Of a DNA stretch of 64,000 nt, positions 45,701 through 56,567 are shown one piece after another; the first letter of the stretch is position 1, and each line of letters begins with the position of its first letter. Where the stretch lies: the NCBI RefSeq assembly GCF_026745355.1, contig NC_079202.1:25689623-25753622 (forward strand), read 5' to 3'. This stretch comes from Beta vulgaris subsp. vulgaris (lineage: Eukaryota; Streptophyta; Magnoliopsida; Caryophyllales; Amaranthaceae). The translations under genes and the position numbers were made by a program. The notes below the pieces were generated by a model. It ran no database searches. It saw only the letters and a program-made list of their open reading frames with translations, and was not told the origin of the DNA.

Positions 45701-48471
45701 GTTTCAGTCTTCCTGATTTGGTTTTGCGGTCTTTACTTATGACACTATATCCATTAGTATATTTATTATGGTGATGATCCAATTTGACCTTGATTTTAAA
45801 TAAGCAACTCTTAACTTTTTATCCCTCCTATTATTTATCAATGAACTAAATTTCTTGAAGTTCCTCTTTCATTTGACTAGTAACAATTATTAGAATTGTC
45901 CCCAAGTATGTCACAAGGGGGTTCCTTAGGGACCTATTCACTCTGCGTAGATTAACTGAACGCAGAAAGCCTTCCACTGGCTGGGCATTCTCATGATTAA
46001 TTAACTAACAAGTATGCTGTCGTAGCATGGAGGGTTGTAATATTACCATTTACATTATTTGAAGGTTATTTCTAGGTAGGCTAATAGACAAGGATACTCT
46101 GGGAAATCTCAACATCTCAGTTTTTGGTGTGGAATTTCCTCTTTTGGCAGCAGTTTGTTCATAATCTCGATAAATTTAGTTTTTTGGGGGGTTGCAAGCA
46201 TTAAGCGAAAGATGCTTATTTTATACTTCCTCTGTTTTTTTTAATTGCACCATTTGGTTTGAGCAGAAAAGGCAAGAAAAGATGAGAGAGTGAAAACAGA
46301 CAAAAATGCCCTTAATCACTATGGGTAGGTAGGATAGTTAAATGGGATGGATGCATAAGTCAAGAGAGGGTAGGAAGGTAAATTTGGTCCAAAATGTTTA
46401 CCATATAAGAAATGGTGTAATTAGAAAGAAACACTCATAAAAGGGAAGTGGTGCAATTAAAAACAACAGAGGAAGTATGTAAAATGTAGCTATATTTATG
46501 TGTAAACCAACACTCTTTAGAGGTAGTGGGAACTTTTTGTTTTTTTATCACAATGGTAGGGGGAAAATTGACGGATATAGTTTAGTCATTTTCAGCAATA
46601 TTAACTATAAAATCATACTTGGATATGGACTTATGGAGTTGCTTATGTTCGGCAATGTTTTGTCAATCATTTATTAGTATATTTGGGTCTTTCTCTCTTC
46701 TGACTTGATAACATTCAGTAGACCCACTCGTGATTTTGCCAAACATGCAGTATTTCATATGTTGTCCTTAAATTCATCTGAAGATAGGAAAAGAGTCCAT
46801 GAAAACTGAACCTGGATAATATAGTCCTTAAATACAGCTGTATTGGCATTTTGGTGCAATAATATCTCCTTTGCGTTTGGTCTTATATACCATTTACAGG
46901 AAGTTAGCTCAATGCTGCTGGAGAAGCTTGTTGCTGCAGATATTGGCAGTCGTCCTATTGTATTTGTGACACACAGGTTCTTTCCCAACCCCAACTAAAG
47001 CATCAGTTTCTCTTTCTACTGTCAGGTTTTTCTTATGCTTCTTTAGTTCTTTCTTGGGGAGGAACCCGCCTTTCGTCATTTGCATTTAACTATGTTACTC
47101 GGACTCTTTAATTTTCCTCAAGTACCCGTGTCAGATCCTCAATGCTCGAATATGGGTATGAATTCTTCGTCACTTCATTTTGGGCCAAAATCATGGAAAA
47201 TTTTCATAAAATAAACGAGTTGGTCACTTAAACACAATGCCCATATCCGACATGGGTACCGAGTCCAAGTAAGATAGTTTGCGTATATACATTGGATTTT
47301 TGAGTAGGCAAGTTATGAGTGATTCATGTTTGCAGTATGGGTGGGCTGGTAGTCAAACAGCTGTTACATCAAGCAAAGGCAGCAAATTTGGATGATTTTG
47401 TTAATAACACTGCTGGAGTTGTATGCCCTTGCCTTGAATCTTCTCTTTTTACATGTACATCAATTTTTATATAGCATTTCCTGACATTTGATGTGTCCTT
47501 GGTTTCAGGTTTTCTATAGCTGTCCACATTTTGGCAGCCGACTTGCTGATATGCCCTGGCGGATGGGCCTTGTGCTTCGCCCTGCACCTTCGGTATTCTC
47601 TTTTTCTCTTAATTTCCTGGCTGTGCCCTACAATATTGCCATACTATGATAACCTTTTTAAGGCTTAATGGTGCATATTTTGCTTCAATCTGTGGATTTT
47701 GTTTGTTTTATAGATAGGGGAGCTAAGAAGTGGATCTCCTAAGTTGGTTGAGCTTAATGACTTTATGCGTCAACTTCACAAGAAAGGGTCACTTGAAGTT
47801 CTCAGCTTTTGTGAGGTAAACTTTTCTATTCAAATTGTCTGATTATGCAACATACTGCAACTTTATTTTTGATTGTTGATCTCTCATTCAGACCAAAGTG
47901 ACTCCATTGGTTGAGGGTTATGGAGGATGGGCTTTCCGCATGGAGATAGTGCCTATTGAATCAGCATATCCTGGATTTGGTGATATTGTGGTAAGTCTGA
48001 TGCTGGTTAAGGTCCGCCTCTTTGGAAAAAAGTTCATAATGTTTGCATTTGTATAAATATATCTTTCGTACTACTGCATAGTTCTGCTTGTATGTGATTG
48101 TCGGAAACTCAGAATAAGACTGAGTTTAAAATTTCATTGGGTTACTGGATTTAGCATCATCTCTCGAGATGAACTTTTTGTAGAGTTGAATTGCTATGTT
48201 CTGAACACGCAAAAGACTCCACTCAAAGGACTCTCTTAGCTTGTGGCTTTTTACTATGCACCATTTTGCTTTTGATCTGAGCTGGATGTTTTGCAATTTA
48301 TCTGAGCTGGATGTTTTGCTTTTGTGCTCAGTCTCTCTCTCTTTTTCATGTTTTGATTAGGTACTAGAATCAACAGATCATATCAATTCCTGCAAACCCG
48401 TCAATCGTGATGATCCTTCATATACAGAGATTTTAGAATTTTTGCGTAAAGTGAAAGCTCGCCATACGTGA
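39722..48471 (+). CDS. SERAC1-like protein: ARM/HEAT-like region plus alpha/beta hydrolase
   Basis: Ten exons join in frame: 39722-40450, 42818-43951, 44070-45170, 45394-45435, 46900-46976, 47336-47420, 47509-47592, 47714-47815, 47892-47990 and 48361-48471, about 1187 codons, all with GT..AG introns. The N terminus is rich in Arg and Ser (MLRLYLHPIRRPK), like an organelle-targeting peptide. Residues 100-900 are helical and ARM/HEAT-like. The C-terminal 300 residues are an alpha/beta hydrolase: IIFVHGLRGG, nucleophile elbow THSMGG, then GSRLADMPW and STDHINSCKP with a likely catalytic His. Human SERAC1 acts in phospholipid remodelling at mitochondria-ER contacts; the plant role is inferred only. 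The ATG at 39722 was chosen as the first in frame. Intron 4 holds a Stowaway MITE and intron 1 a copy of part of exon 2. Confidence 0.9.
40451..42817 (+). other. Intron 1 of the SERAC1-like gene
   Basis: A 2367-bp intron, the longest of the gene. It contains several local duplications: GTTTAAACTTGCATAAGTTAGAGCTAAT occurs twice (about 40870 and 40972) and CCCAGAATATTTCTTA twice (41420 and 41549). Two copies of a segment of exon 2 lie at 41431-41526. The minus-strand ORFs at 41851-42274 are not credible genes. Confidence 0.8.
41431..41526 (+). repeat. Two copies of a SERAC1-like exon 2 segment in intron 1
   Basis: Copy one (41431-41479) matches 43726-43774 of exon 2 in 48 of 49 bases. Copy two (41489-41526) matches about 37 bases of the same segment. 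Both are in sense orientation and separated by AGTTTGTGG, which recurs after copy two. Confidence 0.9.
46224..46477. mobile_element. Stowaway MITE in intron 4
   Basis: Ends TACTTCCTCTGTTTTT and ...AACAACAGAGGAAGTA are inverted copies, with TA at each border. The subterminal TTAATTGCACCA/TGGTGCAATTAA also pairs. 254 bp with no ORF: a Tc1/mariner-type MITE. Confidence 0.85.
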
Positions 48472-48771
48472 AATGAGGAATGGCAATCCGATTAATTCTT
48501 TTTGTACATATATTTTGTTGCGGTTTGCATGAGCGTCTACTAGAGTTGGCTTTCTGGTGAAGGAATTTGTGCAATTGCTAAGCCAGCAATGGATGGTCTA
48601 CTGCAGAAGAAGTACGTGCTTAACGTTCGGAACATCAACGACTTTGCTACTGGTTACATGTGCCCTTGTATGTTGTACATCTAGTATAGTGGTTCAAGGC
48701 AGTTAGGCATACAGTTTTACAGTTGTAAATGAATGAAATGAAATAGAATAACTATACAGACTTGTGGTGCC
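48472..48771 (+). other. 3' untranslated region of the SERAC1-like gene
   Basis: About 300 bp of T-rich sequence after the stop, with AATGAATGAAATGAAATAGAA near 48727-48748 as a likely polyadenylation signal area. No other gene is seen. Confidence 0.5.
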
Positions 48772-49802
48772 TTCGTCACCAATTCAGAGTATGGAGCTGG
48801 CTACCAAGGCGTATGATGATATGAAGTAGAAAGCTAAATTCTAAATCATAAGGTTAGTTAAAAAACTTATAGAATTTTTTATGAATGATTAGGTACAAAA
48901 GTATAATGAACTCCTAATCTCCTAGGATGACCATGACTTAAAATTTTGCAAAAGGAAGTAAAAGAATATATAAAAGTGAGATCTAAATAAACCAAAGTTT
49001 ATTTGGTTGACCTAAAAAGTTATGGGAAGTATTATTTCCTGGAAAGTGGGAGATAGTGGTATTATTTGGTGACAAAATAATGGCAAAGGTTTTACTTCTA
49101 ACAAAATGGAGGAAGTTACTTACCTAGATCCTAGTGGAATTTCTCATATGTTCAAAGAAACAACATTTCTCACTTACTAGGAAATGCTTATTGTAGGCAG
49201 TTTTTAAGCTTACACGGTATGAGCACATAATTGACTACATATTCAACGTTTTTAATTTGAAAATTAATACTTTATCCATTAATTCTCAACAATGAACCAA
49301 AAAAATCATCTCAACTAATTTTGCCTACTCAATTACTTTTTTACCTTACCCCAACTATTTTATTCTCTCTCATCACCCACCACTATTATACAATATTTTC
49401 ATTATTTACTTTTTAATAATATAAAATATTCATTACTAATTGATAAAAATTAATTAAATAAATACATAATTAGTGTTTTTAACATTAAATAAATTAAATG
49501 CAAAAAATACTTTTTTATTATTTTTGTAGAGTGTAAAAGAGAAATATATTTCATATAAAATAAAAAAATTATAGAAAATCAATAAATTGCTAGAAAAAAA
49601 CTACTGTCCAAAATATTACAAAATGGGTCGTAGATCTCGCAAAAATAGAGCCATTGGTATTTTTTTTGGCTTGGTATGTTTTAAGATATTGTAATTTTGA
49701 TATTTGTAATTGAATTATTTCTCTCTCCTGTCAGAATTTGACAAGGGTCAAATTCGGACGCGCGTCTCAAAAAATCTAACATGCGCTTCAGACATCTTGC
49801 AA
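48772..49802. other. Intergenic, no gene
   Basis: AT-rich spacer with no ORF of note and no repeat that I can name. Confidence 0.5.
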
Positions 49803-49901
49803 TTTTTTTTTTTTGCTTTTATTCCAAGCCAAAACGCTGCATTTTGGCTAAGCTCCAGTCAAAACACGGCGTTTTGATTGGAAGAAAAGCAAAAAAAAAA
49901 A
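49803..49901. repeat. Small foldback (about 36-bp arms)
   Basis: TTTTTTTGCTTTTATTCCAA then CAAAACGC pairs with GCGTTTTG, TTGGAAGAAAAGC and AAAAAAA on the other side of a loop of about 25 bases. Transcription across it could give a short double-stranded RNA. Confidence 0.8.
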
Positions 49902-49968
49902 TTATTTTCGCCAAATCATGCAGTAGGTCCACTCCCATGCCTGATCATCTTTTCACTCATCCTATATT

Positions 49969-50566
49969 GGGATGTCAATGGGTCCTGGACCCGACCCAAA
50001 CCCGCTAGGACCCAACCCATTTATAAGGGTCTAGGTCCAGAAATTTTAGACCCAATGGGTCCGGTTCGGGTCTGGGTCCCGAAGAGCATGAGTCGGGTCC
50101 GGGTCCACATATGCTAGATTCAGACCCGCGCCCGCAGACCCATTTATATATTAGATTTTTTTTTTTTTACCTAAACTCTAAAATTTTATGAGTTGTGATT
50201 TTGTGAAGTCGTTAGTGTTGTAACTCCACTAAGACATGTAACTTTACAAGTTATAACATTTTAATATTTTATGAGTTAATTCTTAAATTTTTATTTAGAG
50301 AATGCTTTAACCACGACTACAATAACCTATATATATATTAGGACGAAAATTTTTAATTACATATATTCAGAAATGTGATAAAAACTTAAAAATAAAAAAG
50401 ACCCATTTAGACCCAGTAAGGACCCATGGACCCGTCAGACCCAGCGGATCTGGGTCTGGGTCTGAAAAATCTAGACCCAGCGGATCTGGGGCGAGTTTGG
50501 GTTTGTGGAAAATAAACGGGCCTGGGTCCAGGTGGACCCGACCCAGACCCGCCCCATTGCCATACC
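49969..50566. mobile_element. hAT-like MITE with GGGTC-rich ends
   Basis: Left end GGGATGTCAATGGGTCC and inverted right end GGTATGGCAATGGGGCGGG agree at most bases. Both subterminal regions are full of GGGTCTGGGTCC/GGACCCGACCC motifs, a known plant hAT-MITE appearance. Expected 8-bp target duplications (CCTATATT and ATGTTTTT) do not match, so the ends may have decayed. Confidence 0.6.
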
Positions 50567-50921
50567 ATGTTTTTTTCCAATCATCACTGAATCTTTTTTT
50601 CACTCATTATTAAGAGCAAGAGCACCTTTTTAAGATCAAGTACTTGATTTTTTTTTTCACTCATCATGAAGGGTGCTCTTAAAGTAAGATAAAAGGGTCA
50701 AAGTCGGAATTTAGATTAAGTTAGTGACTTGGTGGGATTTTATTTTTTTTTACAAACAATGATTTAAAATTGTTTTTCCATAAAATTAAACTTTTAATAG
50801 GTTTCTTTTGATAAAATTTTCCCAAAAAGATATTATGAGGTATATTTAGTAAAGAATTCGTATTAGAATTCCAGGTTGGTTACACGGCGGTCCAAATAGT
50901 TCCTAAAAATAACCCATGCGC

Positions 50922-50947
50922 CTATAAGTATAACTCCTAAACCCTAA
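50922..50947 (+). promoter_or_regulatory. RPS28 core promoter: TATA-like and telo-box
   Basis: CTATAAGTATAAC at 50922-50934 and the telo-box AAACCCTAA at 50939-50947, followed by pyrimidine-rich leader sequence. The telo-box near the start site is typical of plant ribosomal protein genes and coordinates their expression. Confidence 0.65.
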
Positions 50948-50949
50948 CC

Positions 50950-52680
50950 CTCCCTCTTTTAATACCTTGCTTCTTGAAGCGCCGTTCCTCTCTTCAATCT
51001 CTCTCCTGCTTTCTCTCGCCCTTAGCTTAAAAAATACAGGTAATTTCTACGACACAAATGCTCAAAATTCTTAATTTTTAACATTCATTGCTATGTTCTA
51101 TGTGTTTATATTTCATATGATTCCATCTATTATGCCTTTTCCTAGTATGATGAACTTTACCATGTTTTTCGACATCTAGTATTAATTTGTTTGATGTTTT
51201 GTGTTTGATGCAAATTATATGCATATTGTTATCCCGATTTGTCAATCTGCGAATAAGAATTATCGGTTCATTGATCTATTTTGTGTTTTTGACTCGAACA
51301 AATGCTTAGTTTAATTTCGTCGTTGTTGTGTTTAAGATAACTACTTTTATATGCACGCACGAGTACGGAAGATATAATTGGTAGAAAATATAGCTTTACA
51401 ATTAATTTTATCACTAAAATAATGATATTTTAAGATAATAATAATATTAATTACAGAATTTTAGGGGGACACCGAAGTCCTCACTCTGTATTCCCTTGTA
51501 AGATTCTTCTTGAATTCGGCAAATACTTAGTATTATGCGTTTTGAATTGCGAAACAAAAGAATCTTCAATGAAGATGATGTTGTAGTATTTACTATGGTT
51601 TGAATGGGTAATATTTGAATTACTCAAATTTAATACTATGATAACATGTCCTCATTTTGTTACCAAGTTAATCAGAGATTTAGAGCAGTGTTTTATATTA
51701 TCTTTGACTGAGTAAAGGATACAGTATCTTGATGGTGAACTAAATGGTGATATGCTCATAGTTCTTTCGCCGTTCCTTAGTTTGTACCACTTAGAGAATT
51801 GATAGTTAGGGGAGCCTACTATTCTCTTTTCTGAAATGAGTTTTAGTCTGTTGATAATTAGGGCTATGACTTTTTTTTTGATGGTAATCTATGTACTATA
51901 TATTGGACTTTCTTGTGCTAGAACTTTGTCTCATAAACACATAAGTACCGTACTTTTTTTTTTTAGACGATCAGGTTCAAAATTTTCAAAAGATTGTAAA
52001 TGATAATACGATTCATAAACAAGGCAATTTCAAATGTTATCCTAAAACATTGGGTTTCCCTATTATTTCATATTCAATGTTTTTAATTACTCTAGGATTT
52101 AAGCCAATTCAAGAATTTCCAGATCTTCGTTACTCAAACACAAGATTTACTTTTTTTTTTTGTCCCGAGAAGAACAAAAGATTTCCCCGAGTTCTAGAAT
52201 TTGAAATGAAATATTTGTATTCAACAAGCCATTACAATAGTTGATCATGTTTATTCTTAGGTCCCAATCATACAGCGACATCCTAGAATAATACTTCATG
52301 TGACTATTGATTCTGCATGGGGGATATCTAAGGTCTTGACTCTCGAGTATCTGTATACAGTAGAAAAATATAATGTTCTCGATGTTCTTTTGAGCGACAG
52401 CATGTGAGATTTGATGTGGAAGCTAAGGCATTCTAGTCTGTGAATACTGTGTCCACAAGTTGTATTGCGCATCATATGGTCATATCTTTGACTGATGGAG
52501 TTAAATTGTTATGTACTTGTATCTAGTGTTGTGAAATGTTGTGATCATAAGATTAAATAGTTGATTGATGAATTTACATTGTTAGTTTGTTTTTATCTAG
52601 CATCGTTAAATTGGTAAATTTTCCATTTGCATTATTTTTAGATGTAAATTTGTAACAGAAAAAACTATTACACTTGCAGA
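50950..52680 (+). other. RPS28 5' leader with a 1.64 kb intron
   Basis: A CT-rich first exon (about 50950-51039) ends AATACAG before GTAATT. The intron 51040-52679 ends in TTACACTTGCAG, one base before the ATG. Leader introns of this kind are common in plant translation-machinery genes and often raise expression. No coding sequence lies in the intron; the ORF at 52050-52244 is a chance frame. Confidence 0.75.
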
Positions 52681-52878
52681 ATGGAGTCCCAAATCAAGCA
52701 TGCTGTTGTCATAAAGTGCATGGGCCGCACTGGCTCAAGGGGGCAAGTGACCCAAGTCAGAGTGAAGTTCTTGGATGACCAAAACCGTTTCATCATGAGG
52801 AACGTCAAGGGTCCTGTAAGAGAGGGAGACATCCTCACCCTCCTCGAGTCTGAGAGAGAAGCAAGGAGGCTTCGTTGA
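52681..52878 (+). CDS. RPS28: 40S ribosomal protein S28 (eS28)
   Basis: A complete 65-codon ORF in one exon. It reads [20 protein letters not shown], with QVTQVRVKF, then [20 protein letters not shown] and the basic end SEREARRLR, all diagnostic of eS28, a small OB-fold protein of the 40S head near the mRNA exit channel. Length equals the family norm. The start lies one base after the leader intron's AG, so splicing sets the ATG close to the exon border. One small difference from common plant copies is KCM for KVM near the N terminus. The frame is unbroken and promoter features are present, so it is probably expressed. Confidence 0.97.
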   Translation: MESQIKHAVVIKCMGRTGSRGQVTQVRVKFLDDQNRFIMRNVKGPVREGDILTLLESEREARRLR

Positions 52879-53455
52879 ATAATTAACCATGTTCGTTGCT
52901 GCAGTTATAGTCTGAATGTTGGGACTTTATTTTTGGAAATGTTCTTAGTTTGATGAGTGTAAACCTTATGACTTTCTTTTGCAAGGAACATACTTTCTGG
53001 TTGTAAGACGGTTATCCTAATATGATAATTTTTTGAAAACTATCTAGTTTGTAGTTTGATTTCATTATTAGTTCTTGATGCATTGAAGCTCTATCAATTC
53101 AATTCCTTGCAACCTGATACATATGGGACATGGTCATTTTTATGAGTCCTAGTTCTGTTAGGATGTTATGTTAGGAGACTATGTATTCTATTTGTTTTAT
53201 AAGTTTTTATTTTAAGTATTTAAGTGATGAAGAAATCCTATTATATTAAGGAGTTTAATTCCTTGTCATTGAGTCTAGGAGTCTTATTTTTATGTTTATT
53301 TTAAAGTAGGCGTGTGATTTAGATAATAGGCGTGTGGTATAGATTGGTTTTAGTTTGTTATTTATATTTATCCTTTAAGATAAAGATAGATTAGTTAGTT
53401 AGTTATTTGTGTTTATCCTTAAGCTTTACTAGTTTTAATAGGTTTAGGAATCTTG
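52879..53455 (+). other. RPS28 3' region and spacer, possible solo LTR start
   Basis: The 3' untranslated region runs to roughly 53060. From 53155 (TGTTAGGATGTTATG) the sequence has the look of a Ty1/copia LTR and may go on past the MITE to about 54100, but neither the far end nor a target duplication was found. Confidence 0.35.
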
Positions 53456-53871
53456 TATTTCATCCGTTTTTTATTAGATGTTATACTTTTCAAATTACAA
53501 ACTCCTAGGTAATTTTTGAGTTTGTCTTGTAAGAGACCGCATACTTTTAAATTAAAATTAGGCAATGGTAAGCCTAATGTGAAAAAAAGAATTAGCCCAA
53601 TAGTGACTAGGACAATTTCTTTTGGTAACTAGTTTAATCCATTTAGTGACTAGGTCTACTTTTATATTAAAATTAGACCGTCTTTTTTAATAATTTTTGG
53701 TAATTTTTAGAGAGGAAAGAGATAAAGAGAATGAAAAACAAATGGGTCCCATGTGAACATGTGATAGGAGAGAGATAGAGAGAAGTTATTACCCAAAATA
53801 AAAGTGTAACATCTAATTTAAAACTTCTTAAAATAGAAATTGTAACATCTAAAAAAAAAACGGAGGAAGTA
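53456..53871. mobile_element. Stowaway-like MITE
   Basis: Left TATTTCATCCGTTTTTTATT then AGATGTTATA, right TGTAACATCTAAAAAAAAAA then CGGAGGAAGTA: inverted ends with TA borders. 416 bp. An inner AGATGTTACA-like motif occurs again near 53805. Confidence 0.75.
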
Positions 53872-54619
53872 TTATAAATCAAGATTTTCGGCCATAATAA
53901 TAAGGGAAGAAGATTTTGAGTTTATAGATTAAAGTGTTAAGCTTGTTGTGTTTGCATAGAACTGAGAGTTCAAATACACAAACCTTGAATTTGTGTGATC
54001 TTGGAGCCGAGACTCACAAGAGATCAAGAGCCTATCTCTTTTTATTATTATTGTTGTTCATCCATAAATTCATAAAAACCCAAAAAGAGTTTGAATCGCC
54101 AACAAAAATCACATCACAACCTTCGTTCTCTTTGTGCAATAATTATCATTTTTATCCTATCAAAAATTACCATTTTTAATTGATTTTGTTTGGAATGGAT
54201 TATGGGATTATGTAAATGCATCCTATATGGACATATGACAATCATGATTCCATCCGCATAGCATTTTGAATATAGAGTGGAAAGATTGTGTAGCTGAAAC
54301 CCGAAAGCATTTAAGAAACATTTGGCTTCAACAGCATACAGCAGCTTGGTTTTCTTTTTCTTTCTCAATTTTACTTTATTGTCTATGCTTCCTTTTGCAA
54401 AAAATCATTCAACATTATGATACCAAAATCTATAACAAAATGGATGTTACCATTAATCTAAACCTGTCTTATTTTTGAAACCTCATACTCATTGACATCA
54501 GTTGCCTCAAGCACTGCCACAGGCCCACAAAGGTGCTTATTTACTGCAGAGTGCAGATAAAAAAAGAGGGAGCCTCACAGGAATTCTGCTTGTCTTTTAA
54601 CTCGAGTCTCGAGCTGTTA
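53872..54619. other. Spacer, no gene
   Basis: No supported coding sequence. The part up to about 54130 may be the right side of a retrotransposon LTR (see 52879-53455). The rest leads into the 3' end of the minus-strand gene at 54620. Confidence 0.4.
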
Positions 54620-55675
54620 TCAAACTGTCTTGACAATTCTGGGAAAGTGTTTACACCATGACCAAGATTCCGAGGGGGATTTTGGCAAGGGAGGAAGTAA
54701 CAATGCCTTCCGACAGAGACCGAATGGCCAACCCTCACAGTGACAGACTTCCTGGATGATTAGACGCCTCTTTAATTCTGAACTATCCAAAGACAAAGCT
54801 TCTGAAACCCACCATCTATTTTCTGCTAAATCAGGATCTTTCGAGGTTGAACAGCACGAGAGATTGGTTCTCACCGAGAAAAAAGCTTCACTATCTTCAA
54901 CACTAGTTGTAATGCATTGTGAGAAGTGGCTATTGGCTGATGCAAAATCATCCATTTCTTCATTAACCTTACTCTCTTCATGCTGCTTCTGTGCAGAATT
55001 CTCATCATATGTTTGTCGCTTTGCTGTACTTATAAACAGCTCTCCCGATTTTGGATGGACAACTACTGAGTAGTTATCACTCAGCATGCTTCCTTTTCTT
55101 TTAAACCTTGTCTCCATTGCACGGCTACGGATCATTGATACTACTACCTGCACATATAAGGGCCTAAAAATATAAATTAAACCGAAAGAAACATTTACTA
55201 ATTAATGGAAAGCATTTAGAGGTTTAGGAGGAAAACATTTTCCAAGAAAAATTATTTCCCAGTTTTCCTTTGTTTGGTTTGCAACTCATGTTCTCACAAG
55301 GAAAACTACATCACATATTATATTTCAATCTAAAATAGAATTTTTTTTCCATTGGAAACTGGAAAGGTATATCCTCCAACCAAACAGAGCCTTAGTATGG
55401 ACATATAAGAATGATTGCAACTCTATATTATGTACTTGTTTCACATCATCGAAATCATTGATGGGAGTATCTTCTTCTTCAGGATTGGAGCAAGACACAT
55501 TGCTTCCGTTGCAAGTATGGCAACTGGAAAATGTATCCTTTATGACCAACGCGAGAAATCTGCATTTCTTAGCAGAATTCGATGCCTGTTCTCGACAAAA
55601 GATTGCCATTTCTGGGCAGTCTGATTCTCTCACTTCCAATCTTTCAAGAGGATGAGGGGGTGGATGAAGAAGAAA
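54620..55675 (-). CDS. Plant protein of unknown function, partial (two exons seen)
   Basis: Two exons join in phase 0: 55436-55675 (acceptor ...CTTGTAG at its start, donor CAA|GTACAT) and 54620-55147 (acceptor ...ATGTGCAG), with the stop at 54620-54622. The join reads DDVKQ then VVVSMIRSRAMETRF. The first exon holds five Cys within 40 residues (MAIFCREQ, SSCHTCNG, SCSN). The second has a polar, acidic middle and ends in EGWPFGLCRKALLLPPLPKS then ESWSW. I do not recognise the family. No start codon was found in frame upstream, so 5' exons are missing or lie beyond the adjoining repeat. It may be a truncated gene. Long intact frames and good splice sites argue for real coding origin. Confidence 0.6.
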
Positions 55676-56229
55676 CTACAAGCTCAGATTAATGACTCAT
55701 TATTAATATAAACAATCTCTTTGAATGTTGAAATGTAACTTATGTCTAATCCTTTAGTGTAAAGACAAAGTATTTAATGAAAAGGATTTTTTTATTTAGA
55801 GCAAGGAATAAGTTCATCCATTTTCTGTCAAAAAAAAGTTAAATATATTTTTAGCTTGAATTGCAGAAAGCCTTGTACGTTTTTTCTGGACAGTTACTTC
55901 TGAAGTGGGTTGTATAAGTGTAGTTTTCATCTCTTTACTTCAAGGTAAAGTTAATTTTTACAATAAGACAAGGTACCTAACGACCTATTTTATTTTCTTA
56001 AGGGGATTTGTCTGAGTGGTACAGTTACTCCATATATGTATATTTATGTGGAATCTAAGATAATATCAAGACATTACCACTACCAACCAGATTAATCTTG
56101 TTTATGACAAGGACTTATCACTACAACAACCAAATAATAGAATTGAGTGAAAATTGTACAGGGGTCTTTCAACCTCTTAGGATCTCTACGTTGAACACAA
56201 TGGTACTTGTTGTCTGTTTCTGTCTAGAA
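55676..56229. other. Spacer, no gene
   Basis: AT-rich sequence upstream of the minus-strand gene. No promoter elements can be assigned with confidence and no start exon was found. Confidence 0.4.
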
Positions 56230-56435
56230 TTTAAGGTTAATGATCTGCGCTGAGCAGGTCTGTAATCCAAAGACATGGTTTATGAGCTGGGTGTATGTTC
56301 ACCGGAATCCTGCAAAACACTTTAGACTACCCTGGGGGTTGTTTCGGGATCACCCCTCCGACGCTCAAGTCAGTTGATGATTGAGGTAGAGAGAGAGTCT
56401 AGAGTGAGAAGTTCTAGTTAGTTAGGTAAGAATGC
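56230..56435 (-). repeat. LTR fragment (R/U5 side), split by the copia element
   Basis: Contains CCTGCAAAACACTTTAGACT and CCTCCGACGCTCAAGTCAGT (56355-56374), the inverse of the ACTTGAGCGTCGGAGG...TTTGCAGG signature of many plant LTR elements. The matching U3 with a TATA box (minus CTATAAATAC, 60001-60010) lies on the other side of the copia element, at about 59975-60215, which supports one LTR split by an insertion. Confidence 0.5.
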
Positions 56436-56463
56436 TGTACAATTGTGGGAAATAATTGTGTTA

Positions 56464-56567
56464 GATTGCCAAAGATCACTATGAATTTTATATAATGGAT
56501 ATGTAGAAAGATGCTCAACAGAATCAAAAGGTAAACGATGTATCTTTCCTAGCTTACAGCCTACACA
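56464..56567 (-). pseudogene. Copia integrase N-terminal fragment beyond the CACTA insertion
   Basis: The minus strand reads CKLGKIHRLPFDSVEHLSTYP then KIHSDLW, the segment that follows the zinc finger and reaches the first catalytic Asp (HSDLW). It is in register with the part at 57702 and stops at the LTR scrap. Confidence 0.75.

Noticed and set aside
53155..54130. Solo copia LTR around the Stowaway-like MITE
   Set aside because: The start looks LTR-like, but no CA end with a matching 5-bp duplication could be found.
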